Of a DNA stretch of 64,000 bases, positions 51,689 to 60,326 are shown piece by piece. Origin of the DNA: DASCOT01 sp965197275 (GTDB lineage Bacteria; Acidobacteriota; UBA890; WLXD01). A program made the position numbers and the translations under genes. The notes beneath the pieces were generated by a model. It was not told the DNA's origin. It saw only the letters and a list, made by a program, of their open reading frames with translations, and did no database searches. Every line of letters begins with the position of its first letter. The stretch's first letter is position 1. The stretch spans positions 1 to 64,000 of the forward strand of contig CBDAMQ010000019.1 in the NCBI GenBank assembly GCA_965197275.1. Reading direction: 5' to 3'.

Positions 51689-53388
51689 TAGCTGGCGCTG
51701 TGCTTGACGATCATCAGCGTGAGGTCATCATGCTGTGGCGCACCGGCGCTGAAATCCGCCACGGCGTCGAAGACCGCTTTGCCCATCCCGTCCGCGTCCA
51801 GGTTGCGATCGGCCACGACGACCTTTGCCAGGGCTTCCTCGCTGAACTCTTCCTCATCAGGGTTGTTGGCCTCCGTGACGCCGTCCGAGAACACCACGAC
51901 GACATCGTCGGCGATGAGCTCCATGGTCTGTATCTCGTAATCACGGTCCGCGAACAGCCCCAAGGGCATGCCGCCGCCCATCAACCGCTGGGGCTCCCCA
52001 TCGCCGCGAACCAGCAGCGCGGGGTTGTGTCCGGCGTTGATGAATTGCAGCTGTCCATCCGGTCGCAGCAATCCCACAAAGAACGTCGCATAGCGTTCCG
52101 GGGACGTACGCTCGACGAGAAAGTTGTTCACGTGGCTGCACACGAACGCCAGGTCTTCCGAGGCCTGGATCGCCGCCAGGAACGCCGCCTGCAGGGTCGC
52201 CATCAGCATGGCCGCCGGAATGCCTTTGCCGGAGACGTCGCCGACGGCGAACCCCAGGGTGCCGAACTGGGTTTCGAAGAACTCGTAGTAGTCGCCGCCG
52301 ACACCGCGCGAGGGGACGTTGAGGGCGTGCACGTCGTACCAATCCGACTCCGGGAAGTCGGAGAGCAACAGGCTGCGCTGGATCCGATTGGCTACCCGCA
52401 ACTCGTCTTCCATCTTTCGCTTCTCGAGTGCTTCCTCGTACAGGCGGGCATTGTCGATGGCGATCGCAGCGTGACTCGCGAACGACTCGAGCATCGACAG
52501 GTCCTGGTCGCCGAAGTTGCGCGTCGGCGACCGACGGTCGACGTAGAGCACCCCGAGAATCCGCTGTCCATCGTCTTCCGAGCCGGTCTGGAAATCTCCC
52601 AGATCCGAGTCCACGTCGCGGGCGAAGTGCGATAGCCGCAATGGCACGCACATCACAGTCCGCAGGTGCAGCCCAACGATGCTCTGCTGAGCGCTGAAGT
52701 GCTCATCCTCGGCCACATCGGTGAGAATCTGCGCCTGGCCGTTGCCGAAGACGGCGCTCACGACACTCTGGCTGTACTTGGTCGACAGCGACTTGTCGTC
52801 GGTCAGGTTGCGTTGCGCGGCGATTTCCAGCGCGTCGGCGTCGCCGCCCAGCAGCATCATGCAACGCTCACCCTCGGTGAGTGCAATCATCGCGTCCATG
52901 ACTTTCTCGAGCACGTCGTTGAGGCGCAGCGACGAGTTCAGCGCCTTGCTGATCTCGAGCAGCGCCTCCAGATTCCGGGTGCTGTCCTGGCGGGACGTGG
53001 CAGCGGCCGAGCCGTCGCGGTCCTCCGCGGTCGTAACCTTGCCGGTGGTGCCGATCATCATCGTGAACTCACCTCCCGAGCGGAAGGTGAGCAGGTGATT
53101 GGTCGCTCCCCCGAGGCGAATTCGATCGTTCGGTCCGAGCACATGACGCTGGACACGCTGCTGATTCACGAAGGTCCCGTGTGTGCTGCCAAGGTCTTCA
53201 ATGACGAACTCGTTGTCGTCGCGCAGCAGGCGCGCGTGGTCGCGCGACACCGTCGGGTCGAGCACCTGGACCTCGTTGGTGCTTCGGCGTCCCAGGGTGA
53301 GCGGCAGGTTCTCCAACGCCACCCGGGTCATGTTTCCGTCCGGATCCCGGAACATCAGGTACGGCTGGGCCGACAGATCATCATGCAT
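51688..53388 (-). CDS. FHA-GAF-PP2C (SpoIIE/RsbU-type) Ser/Thr phosphatase
   Basis: 566 residues in three domains: an FHA domain (~25-100; TLGRRSTNEVQVLDPTVSRD, DLGSTHGTFVNQQRV) that binds phospho-Thr peptides; a GAF domain (~140-310; LEALLEISKALNSSLRL, GVLYVDRRSP); and a PP2C-type phosphatase (~330-560; VGGDYYEFF, VGDVSGKGIPAAMLM, FSDGVTEANN, HDDLTLMIV) with the metal-binding Asp residues intact. It would read Ser/Thr kinase output and dephosphorylate an anti-anti-sigma or similar target. No anti-sigma gene is adjacent; the kinases at 9-15 kb could be functional partners, but this is speculation. Confidence 0.93.
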   Translation of the reverse strand: MHDDLSAQPYLMFRDPDGNMTRVALENLPLTLGRRSTNEVQVLDPTVSRDHARLLRDDNEFVIEDLGSTHGTFVNQQRVQRHVLGPNDRIRLGGATNHLLTFRSGGEFTMMIGTTGKVTTAEDRDGSAAATSRQDSTRNLEALLEISKALNSSLRLNDVLEKVMDAMIALTEGERCMMLLGGDADALEIAAQRNLTDDKSLSTKYSQSVVSAVFGNGQAQILTDVAEDEHFSAQQSIVGLHLRTVMCVPLRLSHFARDVDSDLGDFQTGSEDDGQRILGVLYVDRRSPTRNFGDQDLSMLESFASHAAIAIDNARLYEEALEKRKMEDELRVANRIQRSLLLSDFPESDWYDVHALNVPSRGVGGDYYEFFETQFGTLGFAVGDVSGKGIPAAMLMATLQAAFLAAIQASEDLAFVCSHVNNFLVERTSPERYATFFVGLLRPDGQLQFINAGHNPALLVRGDGEPQRLMGGGMPLGLFADRDYEIQTMELIADDVVVVFSDGVTEANNPDEEEFSEEALAKVVVADRNLDADGMGKAVFDAVADFSAGAPQHDDLTLMIVKHSAS

Positions 53389-53523
53389 CGTGGAGGGGAT
53401 ACTACTTCGCGATCGCCGCCGACGTCACAAATCGATTCGACTCGAATCGGCCTCGGGGGCGCCCGCGATCCAGTAACATTGTCGAACAAAGTACTCGACG
53501 GAACGAATACGGTGGACACGCCG

Positions 53524-54099
53524 ATGGACTCTTTGCAAGCCCGCGCGGAAGAACACCTGCGACTGATTCGCGGGGTCATGGACCGGGCAACGTCGTTCAC
53601 CGCGCTGTCGGGCTGGGGAGTCGTGATCATGGGTGTGGTCGGGATCGCGGCGGCGCTGGTCGCGGCGCGGACGCCCGATCCGCAGCAGTGGGTGCTGGCG
53701 TGGCTTTCCGCTGCCGGCGTTGCGGTACCGGTCGGGGCGTTCGCCATGTGGCGCAAGGCGAGCGCCGCTGGCGTCGACATCTATTCCGGTACCGCCCGCC
53801 TGTTCGTCGGTTGCCTGGCGACGCCCATCCTCGCTGGCGCCATCCTTACGGCGGCGCTGATCGGGCAGCAAGCCTACGCGGTGCTGCCGGCCGCATGGTT
53901 GACGTTGTACGGCACGGCGACGGTCGTGGGCGGCGTTTTTTCCGTGCGCCTGGTGCCGGTTACCGGCACCGTGTTCATGGTGTTGGGCGCGCTCGCTGCT
54001 TTCGCCCCGCTCGAGATTGGCAATGCGCTCATGGGCGTGGGCTTCGGCCTGCTTCATGTGCTGGTCGGACTGATTATCGTTCGCCGCTACGGCGGCTGA
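53524..54099 (+). CDS. Multi-pass membrane protein of unknown function
   Basis: 191 residues from ATG 53524 (GTG 53512 is an alternative four codons upstream). A charged N-terminus (MDSLQARAEEHLRLIRGVMD) is followed by about six hydrophobic helices ending GLLHVLVGLIIVRRYGG. No family recognised beyond a generic membrane protein. It is 15 bp upstream of a winged-helix regulator in the same orientation, a pairing seen often for small membrane protein/repressor operons. The much longer frame beginning at 52666 is antisense to the phosphatase gene. Confidence 0.75.
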   Translation: MDSLQARAEEHLRLIRGVMDRATSFTALSGWGVVIMGVVGIAAALVAARTPDPQQWVLAWLSAAGVAVPVGAFAMWRKASAAGVDIYSGTARLFVGCLATPILAGAILTAALIGQQAYAVLPAAWLTLYGTATVVGGVFSVRLVPVTGTVFMVLGALAAFAPLEIGNALMGVGFGLLHVLVGLIIVRRYGG

Positions 54100-54114
54100 C
54101 TCGAGGAGGCGATC

Positions 54115-54495
54115 ATGAAAGCGAAGCGAAAGCGTGGCCATTCCACCCGCGACCCGGACGCGACGTCACCCCCGAGGCTATTGGAGGGGGGTGTCGATGC
54201 CGCTGCGCCCGTCGATCGAGTGATTCATCAACCGGTGCGCCTGTCGATCGTTAGCGTGCTGGCGGTGAACGATGTGGTCAGCTTCAACGAGCTCAAACAG
54301 CTGCTGGAGCTCAGCGACGGCAACCTCAGCGTGCACGCGCGCAAGCTCGAAAACGCCGGTTACGTCGCCTGCGACAAGAAGTTCGTCGGACGAGTTCCAC
54401 GCACGCAGTATCGACTGACCACCTCGGGGCGGCGGGCGCTCGAGCGCTACCTGGCGCATATGGAGGCGCTGATCGAATCGGTTCGGCGACCGTAG
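54115..54495 (+). CDS. Winged-helix transcriptional regulator
   Basis: 126 residues, start ATG 54115 behind GAGGAGG. A basic, disordered ~40-residue N-terminus is followed by a winged helix: VIHQPVRLSIVSVLAV, FNELKQLLELSDGNLSVHAR (recognition helix) and RTQYRLTTSGRRALERYL (wing). It matches the HTH_34/MarR-like group that senses state through the wing. It probably controls its own operon with the membrane protein upstream. Confidence 0.88.
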   Translation: MKAKRKRGHSTRDPDATSPPRLLEGGVDAAAPVDRVIHQPVRLSIVSVLAVNDVVSFNELKQLLELSDGNLSVHARKLENAGYVACDKKFVGRVPRTQYRLTTSGRRALERYLAHMEALIESVRRP

Positions 54496-54529
54496 GCACG
54501 CCACGCTGCGTGGCATAGTTGAAGGCATC

Positions 54530-57031
54530 ATGGCTGCCAAATCGACGCGCCCCGAGCTGCTGCTGCGCCTTCTGCTCATAGGACTGGCAGCGACAGCCCC
54601 AGTTGGCCTGCTGTCGCTCGGCTGGGCTACAGCGGGGCCCGGCGAGGCGACCGGTGCGCCGGCGCAGCAGGAAGGCTACCGCGATCCGACACAGTTTCCG
54701 ACCTACTTCGAGGCCGGGCCGCATGTGGAGGGGTACAGCTTCACCGAGCTCCCACTGGATCGCGACTCGCCGTTCTATCCGTCATCGGCGACGACGCGAT
54801 CCGGGGGCTTTTACTCCCAAGAGCAGCTCATGGACGTCGAGCGTTGCGGTGACGCGGGATGTCACCCCGACATCTATGACATGTGGTTCGAGTCGACGCA
54901 CCACCTCGCCTCCATGAGCGACCCTTGGTACCGCCGCACAGTGGAGTTTTTCCAGGAGCGGTCGGGAGTGCAGGCTTCGCAGTGGTGCGGTGGGTGCCAC
55001 GATCCGGCGCTGATGATGACCGGCAAGATGCAGGGAGTCGAGCCGATTGACTTCGAGAGTGCCGGTGCCAACATCGGCATCTCGTGTCAGTTCTGTCACA
55101 GCGTTGATCGGGTGCACTCGGCGCGGGCCAATGGCTCGTATCGTCTGGCCCCAGCCGCGGCGTTGCCCTACGCGGGCACCAGCGACCCGGATCTGCGGCG
55201 GCGTGGCAACGAAGAGCTGTTGGCGGACCCGGCACTGATCCGACGCCACAGCGCCAGGCGCCGCAGCCCCTTCCACTCGCTGTCGCTGTTTTGCGGCACC
55301 TGCCACAAGCAGAGCCTGATCACGCCGGTGAACAACTACAAGTGGTTGCGCGGCTTCGACGAGTACGACGGCTGGCAGGCGAGCGGTATTTCCGGCGGAT
55401 CGGCGCGGTCGTTCTACTACCCGGAGGCGCCGCTGCAGTGTCAGGACTGCCACATGCCCGAAGTGCCCTCGAATGATGCTGGCAACGACGACGGTATGGT
55501 CAACTCGCACCGTTTCCTGGGCTCCAACACGGCGCTGCCCGCGGTGCTCGGCTACCAGGCGCAGCTGCGCGCCACGGTGGAGTTTCTGCAGAGCGATCAG
55601 GTGACGGTCGACATTTTTGCCCTGCGCCGGGGGCCGCCAGGGGAGATGACGCCGCTGATTGCCCCGTTGGACGCCACCCAGGTCGCGGTGGCTCCCGGCG
55701 AGCAGATTGGCGTCGAGGTCGTCGTACGCACGCGCGGCGTAGGGCACCAGTTCACCGGCGGCACCACCGACAGCAACATGAGCTGGCTCGAGGTGAGCCT
55801 CCTCGACGACACCGGCAAGCCACTGCTGATGTCCGGCGGCATGAACCAGGGACGCGCCGTCGATCCGGCCTCGCACTTCTATCGTGGCCTGTTCCTGGAC
55901 GAGGCTGGGCAAGAGCTCGACAAGCGCAATGGCTGGGATCGACGCGCCCCTGTGTACGTGCAGGCGATCCCCCCGGGCGCCGCCGACACGGTGCACTACC
56001 GATTTACCGTTCCCGGTGACGCCACCGGGACGCTGCGGCTGCGGGCGCGCCTCAACTTCCGCAAGCACAAGCAGGCGTACAACCGCTGGGCGCTGGGGGC
56101 GGTTGCGGCGGAAGAACAGCCGGCCGACGCGGTCAGCTTGCCGCAGGTGGACACCCGTCAATGGACCTATGACGACACCAAGGTCGCCGATCTGCCCACC
56201 GTGATCCTCAACGAGGCGGAGCTACGGCTGGCCGTCAGCCCGACGACCGACACGGCACTTGCCTCGCCGACGCCAGGTCCCGACGATTGGATGCGCTTCA
56301 ACGACTACGGCATCGGGCTCCTGCGACAGGGGGACTCGCGTGCCGCCTTGGAAGCATTTCGGGTTGTCCAGAAGGTGGCGCCGGACTATGCCGATGGTTT
56401 CGTCAACGAAGCGCGAGCGCATCTGCGTGAGGGCAACCTGGCCGATGTGGAGACGGCCCTCGGAGAGGCCGAGGCGTTGCAGCCGGGGTACTTCAAGGTG
56501 GCGTACTTCCAGGCGCAGGCGGCGCGCGGCTTCGGCGAATACGAGCGCGCCGCGGAGCTGCTCGAGCAGGTGGCAGCCGAGTTCTCCTACGACCGGGTGG
56601 TACAGCTCGACCTCGGCAACGTCTACTACCTGCTGGGGCGCTACGACGACGCCATCAGGAGCCTGTTATACGTGCTCGATCAGATCGACCCCGAGGAGCT
56701 CGGAGCGCACTACAACCTGATGCTTACCTATCGCGCGCTGGGCGACGAGGCCAAGGCCCGGGTACACGAAACTCGCTATCTGCGCTATCGCGAGGACGAG
56801 GATATTCGGCAGCTTACCGGCCCGTACAAGCGCGAGCACCCGCATGCCAACAACGAGGCGCAGCCGATTCACTTCCACGAGCTCGCGGCGGTCTCGGGTT
56901 GGTTCAGTGCCCCGGAGCGCGATCCGTGGACCGATTGGCTCGAAGGCGGCAGCCGCTTCCGCCCGGCGCGCGAGTTCCCCGGACCGACCCCGCCGTGGCG
57001 CCGCGTCGATCGCGCCGGTAAGCGACCGTGA
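54530..57031 (+). CDS. Multihaem cytochrome c with TPR domain
   Basis: 833 residues, N-terminal signal/anchor helix (LLLRLLLIGLAATAPVGLLS). Haem-binding sites: an unusual C-X4-CH (RCGDAGCHPD, about residue 107), then WCGGCHD, SCQFCHS, FCGTCHK and QCQDCHM, so up to five c haems as in cytochrome c554/multihaem families. A beta-rich middle domain follows (~350-540). The C-terminal ~250 residues hold TPRs (DYGIGLLRQGDSRAALEAFR, FGEYERAAELLEQVAAEF, LLGRYDDAIRSLLYVL). It should move electrons in the periplasm while docking partners through the TPRs. It overlaps the CRTAC1 gene by 4 bp. Confidence 0.88.
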   Translation: MAAKSTRPELLLRLLLIGLAATAPVGLLSLGWATAGPGEATGAPAQQEGYRDPTQFPTYFEAGPHVEGYSFTELPLDRDSPFYPSSATTRSGGFYSQEQLMDVERCGDAGCHPDIYDMWFESTHHLASMSDPWYRRTVEFFQERSGVQASQWCGGCHDPALMMTGKMQGVEPIDFESAGANIGISCQFCHSVDRVHSARANGSYRLAPAAALPYAGTSDPDLRRRGNEELLADPALIRRHSARRRSPFHSLSLFCGTCHKQSLITPVNNYKWLRGFDEYDGWQASGISGGSARSFYYPEAPLQCQDCHMPEVPSNDAGNDDGMVNSHRFLGSNTALPAVLGYQAQLRATVEFLQSDQVTVDIFALRRGPPGEMTPLIAPLDATQVAVAPGEQIGVEVVVRTRGVGHQFTGGTTDSNMSWLEVSLLDDTGKPLLMSGGMNQGRAVDPASHFYRGLFLDEAGQELDKRNGWDRRAPVYVQAIPPGAADTVHYRFTVPGDATGTLRLRARLNFRKHKQAYNRWALGAVAAEEQPADAVSLPQVDTRQWTYDDTKVADLPTVILNEAELRLAVSPTTDTALASPTPGPDDWMRFNDYGIGLLRQGDSRAALEAFRVVQKVAPDYADGFVNEARAHLREGNLADVETALGEAEALQPGYFKVAYFQAQAARGFGEYERAAELLEQVAAEFSYDRVVQLDLGNVYYLLGRYDDAIRSLLYVLDQIDPEELGAHYNLMLTYRALGDEAKARVHETRYLRYREDEDIRQLTGPYKREHPHANNEAQPIHFHELAAVSGWFSAPERDPWTDWLEGGSRFRPAREFPGPTPPWRRVDRAGKRP

Positions 57032-58773
57032 GTCACCTCGCGCTGCCACTGCTGGCGGCTGCCGCCGCCGCAGTGGCCTTGGCTGTCCCGTTTGCCGATG
57101 AGCCACCGCAGTTCGATGACCACACGGCGGCCGCCGGGATCGACTTTCGGCACGTCAACGGGGCGTTCGGAGGCAAGTGGATGCCCGAGAGCCTGGGAGC
57201 CGGCGTGGCGTTGTTCGATGCCGACGGCGACGGCTGGACCGACATCCTGTTCGTGCAAGGGAGGTCGTGGCCGGGACACGAGTCGGCGGTTCCCGAGGCG
57301 CTGCGCGACGCGACGATGCAGCTATACCGCAACCGCGGCGACCGCACGTTCGAGAACGTCACCGCAGGTTCGGGTCTCGAGGTGTCGCTCTACGGATTCG
57401 GCGCTGCCCCGGCCGACTACGACGGCGACGGCGACACCGATCTGCTAGTGACCGCGTACGGTCCGAATCGAATGTTCCGCAACGCTGGCGACGGCACGTT
57501 CACCGACGTCACCGAGGTGTCCGGCCTCGGGCACGCTGGCTGGAGCACGTCGGCGGCGTGGCTCGACTACGACCTGGACGGGGATCTCGACGTCTACGTC
57601 GCCAACTACGTCAAATGGACCTCAGACAACGACATCTGGTGCTCACTCGACGGTACGAGCAAGTCTTACTGCACGCCGGAGTCGTACGAGGGGGAGCCAT
57701 CGGTTCTGTATCGCAACGAGGGCGACGGCACCTTCACCGACGTCAGCGTCGAGGCGCGCGTGTTCGTCCCCGGCGGCAAATCGCTGGGGGTAACGGTGGC
57801 CGACTTCAACGCCGATGGGCGGCCCGATTTCGCTGTCGCCAACGACACCGAGCCCAATTTCCTGTTCGAGAACGCCGGCGACGGCACCTTCGCCGAAGTC
57901 GGACTGCTGTCGGGCATGGCCTTCGATTCCAGCGGTCGGGCGCGTGCCGGAATGGGCATCGACACCGCCGACCTGAGCAACACGGGCAGCCTGGCGCTCG
58001 CCATCGGTAACTTCAGCAAGGAGATGATCGGGCTATTCGAGCAGGGGCCGGGCGGTCTGTTCGTCGACATCGCCGGCCGTGCCGGAGTGGGACGATCGAG
58101 CTTTCCGTTTCTCACCTTCGGGCTCTTCTTCTTCGACCACGATCTCGACGGCTGGCTCGACTTGTTCGCCGTCAACGGGCATCTGGAAGACCGCATCGCC
58201 GAGGTGGAGGCCAGCATTTCGTACGAACAACGCCCGTTGCTGTATCTCAACCGTGGTGATGGAACGCTGCAGGAGGTCGGTGAGCGCGCTGGAGAGCCCA
58301 TGGCTCGCGCCATTGTCGGGCGCGGCGCGGCGCACGCGGATCTCGACCGTGACGGCGATCTGGACGTCGTGATGACGAGCAATGACGGGCCTGCCTATTT
58401 GTTGATCAGCTCCGCTCGTGACCGTCGGGATCCGCCACACGTCGTTCGCATCACGCTGCGCGACGCGACCGCCAATACGGCGGCGATCGGTGCTTCCGTC
58501 ACAGTGCGATCGGGCCAATGGCAGCAAACGCAGCTGGTACGTGCCGGCTCGTCGTACGCCTCGCACAGTGAGCGCACGCTCACCTTCGGCCTGGGATTGC
58601 GTGAGGTGATCGACGCGGTCGAAATTCTCTGGCCCGACGGCGACCGGCAACAGCTGCCGATCGAGGATCTCGCCGCGGTCGTGGACCACGAGCTGTTTGT
58701 TCGGCGCGACGGTATCGAAACGCGACGGCGTCTCGAATCCGCGGCTCTCGGCTCGGATTCAGGTGCACGCTAG
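57028..58773 (+). CDS. CRTAC1-family protein (VCBS repeats plus ASPIC/UnbV domain)
   Basis: GTG 57028 overlaps the cytochrome stop (GTGA). Signal peptide to about AVPFADE. Seven FG-GAP/VCBS propeller repeats with Ca-binding DxDxDG loops (LFDADGDGWTDILFV, DYDGDGDTDLLVT, DYDLDGDLDVYVAN, DFNADGRPDFAVAN, DHDLDGWLDLFAVN, DLDRDGDLDVVM). The C-terminus is an ASPIC/UnbV domain (IGASVTVRSGQWQQTQLVRA, FGLGLREVIDAVEILWPDG). CRTAC1-like genes follow multihaem/TPR genes in many environmental bacteria, as here; the reason is unknown. Extracellular adhesion or substrate-binding roles are plausible. Confidence 0.92.
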   Translation: MSHLALPLLAAAAAAVALAVPFADEPPQFDDHTAAAGIDFRHVNGAFGGKWMPESLGAGVALFDADGDGWTDILFVQGRSWPGHESAVPEALRDATMQLYRNRGDRTFENVTAGSGLEVSLYGFGAAPADYDGDGDTDLLVTAYGPNRMFRNAGDGTFTDVTEVSGLGHAGWSTSAAWLDYDLDGDLDVYVANYVKWTSDNDIWCSLDGTSKSYCTPESYEGEPSVLYRNEGDGTFTDVSVEARVFVPGGKSLGVTVADFNADGRPDFAVANDTEPNFLFENAGDGTFAEVGLLSGMAFDSSGRARAGMGIDTADLSNTGSLALAIGNFSKEMIGLFEQGPGGLFVDIAGRAGVGRSSFPFLTFGLFFFDHDLDGWLDLFAVNGHLEDRIAEVEASISYEQRPLLYLNRGDGTLQEVGERAGEPMARAIVGRGAAHADLDRDGDLDVVMTSNDGPAYLLISSARDRRDPPHVVRITLRDATANTAAIGASVTVRSGQWQQTQLVRAGSSYASHSERTLTFGLGLREVIDAVEILWPDGDRQQLPIEDLAAVVDHELFVRRDGIETRRRLESAALGSDSGAR

Positions 58774-58828
58774 CGGGGTGGACCGCTTCCAGCTCACCGG
58801 ACAGCGCGGCCGCTAGCAACCGCTAGCG
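58768..58828. repeat. Inverted repeat of GCTAGC-centred units after the CRTAC1 gene
   Basis: CGCTAGCGG (58768-58776, containing the TAG stop) and CCGCTAGCG (58820-58828) are exact inverted copies; a further CCGCTAGC lies at 58810-58817. It may serve as a terminator-like structure for the operon. Confidence 0.45.
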
Positions 58829-58913
58829 CCCGTTCGCCTAACCTTTGTCTTGCCCGATTTGCGGTGCCGACGTACGCTCAACACTGGTTTCCTGACGCAA
58901 ACGCCTCCAGCGC

Positions 58914-60326
58914 ATGCGTGAAGCAGGCGGCCAGCCCCCCCACCAAGACTCCCCGCCCAGCGCTATGCAGACCCCGGATCTCGAGTCCAACAGGCGAGCT
59001 ATACCCAGCGGCGGCGAACCCACAGGGCCGCAGTCGCTGAGACTCCCTTCGGCCATCGTCGGCCTCATACTGGTTCTCGGTGTGGCTGTCGGCGCGCTCT
59101 CGGTCATAGCCGCGGTGGGCTTCGGGTTGCTCGGTGGCCGGTCCATGGGCCTCGGATCGGCCGAGATGCCGCTGATGGAGCACGGTGGATCCGGTGGAGG
59201 TGACGGCGGCCCCGGTGCTCCTCCATCAGGCCCGATGGCATCGCCGGTCGAAGTCGTGCCGGCGGTCGAGATCGTTGCAGCCGAGAGAGTCGAGCTGCTG
59301 GGTACGGTAGCGCCGGTACGCGAGTCCCTGGTGGCCAGTGAGGTCGATGGTCTGCTGTCGGAGCTGCGAGTCCACGAAGGTGATGCGGTGCGCGGCGGCC
59401 AGGTGCTCGTACGTCTGCGCACCGCCGCAATCGAGCAGCAGCTGGCCGCGGCGCGTGCGGCGCGCGATGAGACCGAGGCTCGGCTGGCCCGGGCAAGGGC
59501 CGATTTCGAACGCCTTGCGAGCCTGCTGCAGCGGGCCGCGATCTCGCAGCGCGAGTATGACCAGGCCGTTGCGGACCGCGATGCGAACGCGCAGGGAGTG
59601 GCGCGCCTCGGTGCCGAGGTAGCGCGCCTCGAGGACGTGCTGGCGCGGGCGACCGTGCGCGCGCCCTTCTCAGGAGGCGTCTCCGCGGTTCACGTCGAGG
59701 TAGGAGAGTGGGTCGCCCAGGGGGCCGAGATCATCTCGCTAATTGATCTTTCGGAGGTCGAGGTCGCGGTGCAGATCGCCGAGCGCTACATCTCGGCGAT
59801 CCAGCCGGGGTTCCCGGTCGACGTGCGCTTGGACGCCCTACCGGGGCGCGACTACGCCGGAACGGTAAGGGCGATCGTGCCGCAGGCGGTTCCGGAAGCG
59901 CGTACATTCCCCGTTCTGATTCGCGTCGCCAACACGGATCTGGCGATCAAGGGTGGCATGGCGGCGCGCGTGTCGGCGCAACTCGGAAGCCCTGAGCCGG
60001 CGATGCTCGTCAGCAAGGACGCGATCGTGCGCCGTGGCGACCAGGTGCTCGTCTTTCGGATCACGCCCGTGGGCCCAGCGACTGTCGGCGGCGTCGGCAC
60101 GCGCGGCATGATCGAGCAGGTTTCGGTTGACATCGGTCCGGCGCGCGGGCAATGGCAGGTGGTATACGGAGCCGTAGCCGGGGGTGACCTCATGGTCGTG
60201 CGTGGCAACGAGCGCGTCTTCCCGGGCCAACCCGTGCAGGTATCTGCCGTACGCGACTTGCCGGTACCGATGGCCGACCTGAGCAAGCCGATCGCTGTCG
60301 ATCCGCGCCAAGAAACGGGTTCATGA
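58914..60326 (+). CDS. RND efflux periplasmic adaptor (HlyD/AcrA-type)
   Basis: 470 residues with a cytoplasmic N-terminal tail (~45 residues), one membrane helix (IVGLILVLGVAVGALSVIAA) and a Gly-rich linker. Lipoyl halves bracket an alpha-hairpin (VDGLLSELRVHEGDAVRGGQ; hairpin LARARADFERLASLLQRAAI; ATVRAPFSGGVSAVHVEVGE). Beta-barrel and membrane-proximal domains follow. It links the inner-membrane pump encoded next to an outer-membrane channel; no TolC-type gene is in the window. The stop overlaps the pump start by 4 bp (ATGA at 60323). Confidence 0.93.
   Translation: MREAGGQPPHQDSPPSAMQTPDLESNRRAIPSGGEPTGPQSLRLPSAIVGLILVLGVAVGALSVIAAVGFGLLGGRSMGLGSAEMPLMEHGGSGGGDGGPGAPPSGPMASPVEVVPAVEIVAAERVELLGTVAPVRESLVASEVDGLLSELRVHEGDAVRGGQVLVRLRTAAIEQQLAAARAARDETEARLARARADFERLASLLQRAAISQREYDQAVADRDANAQGVARLGAEVARLEDVLARATVRAPFSGGVSAVHVEVGEWVAQGAEIISLIDLSEVEVAVQIAERYISAIQPGFPVDVRLDALPGRDYAGTVRAIVPQAVPEARTFPVLIRVANTDLAIKGGMAARVSAQLGSPEPAMLVSKDAIVRRGDQVLVFRITPVGPATVGGVGTRGMIEQVSVDIGPARGQWQVVYGAVAGGDLMVVRGNERVFPGQPVQVSAVRDLPVPMADLSKPIAVDPRQETGS

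Noticed and set aside
52666..53511. Upstream extension of the membrane protein frame
   Set aside because: It reads antisense through the FHA-GAF region of the phosphatase gene; the hydrophobic protein begins at 53512 or 53524.
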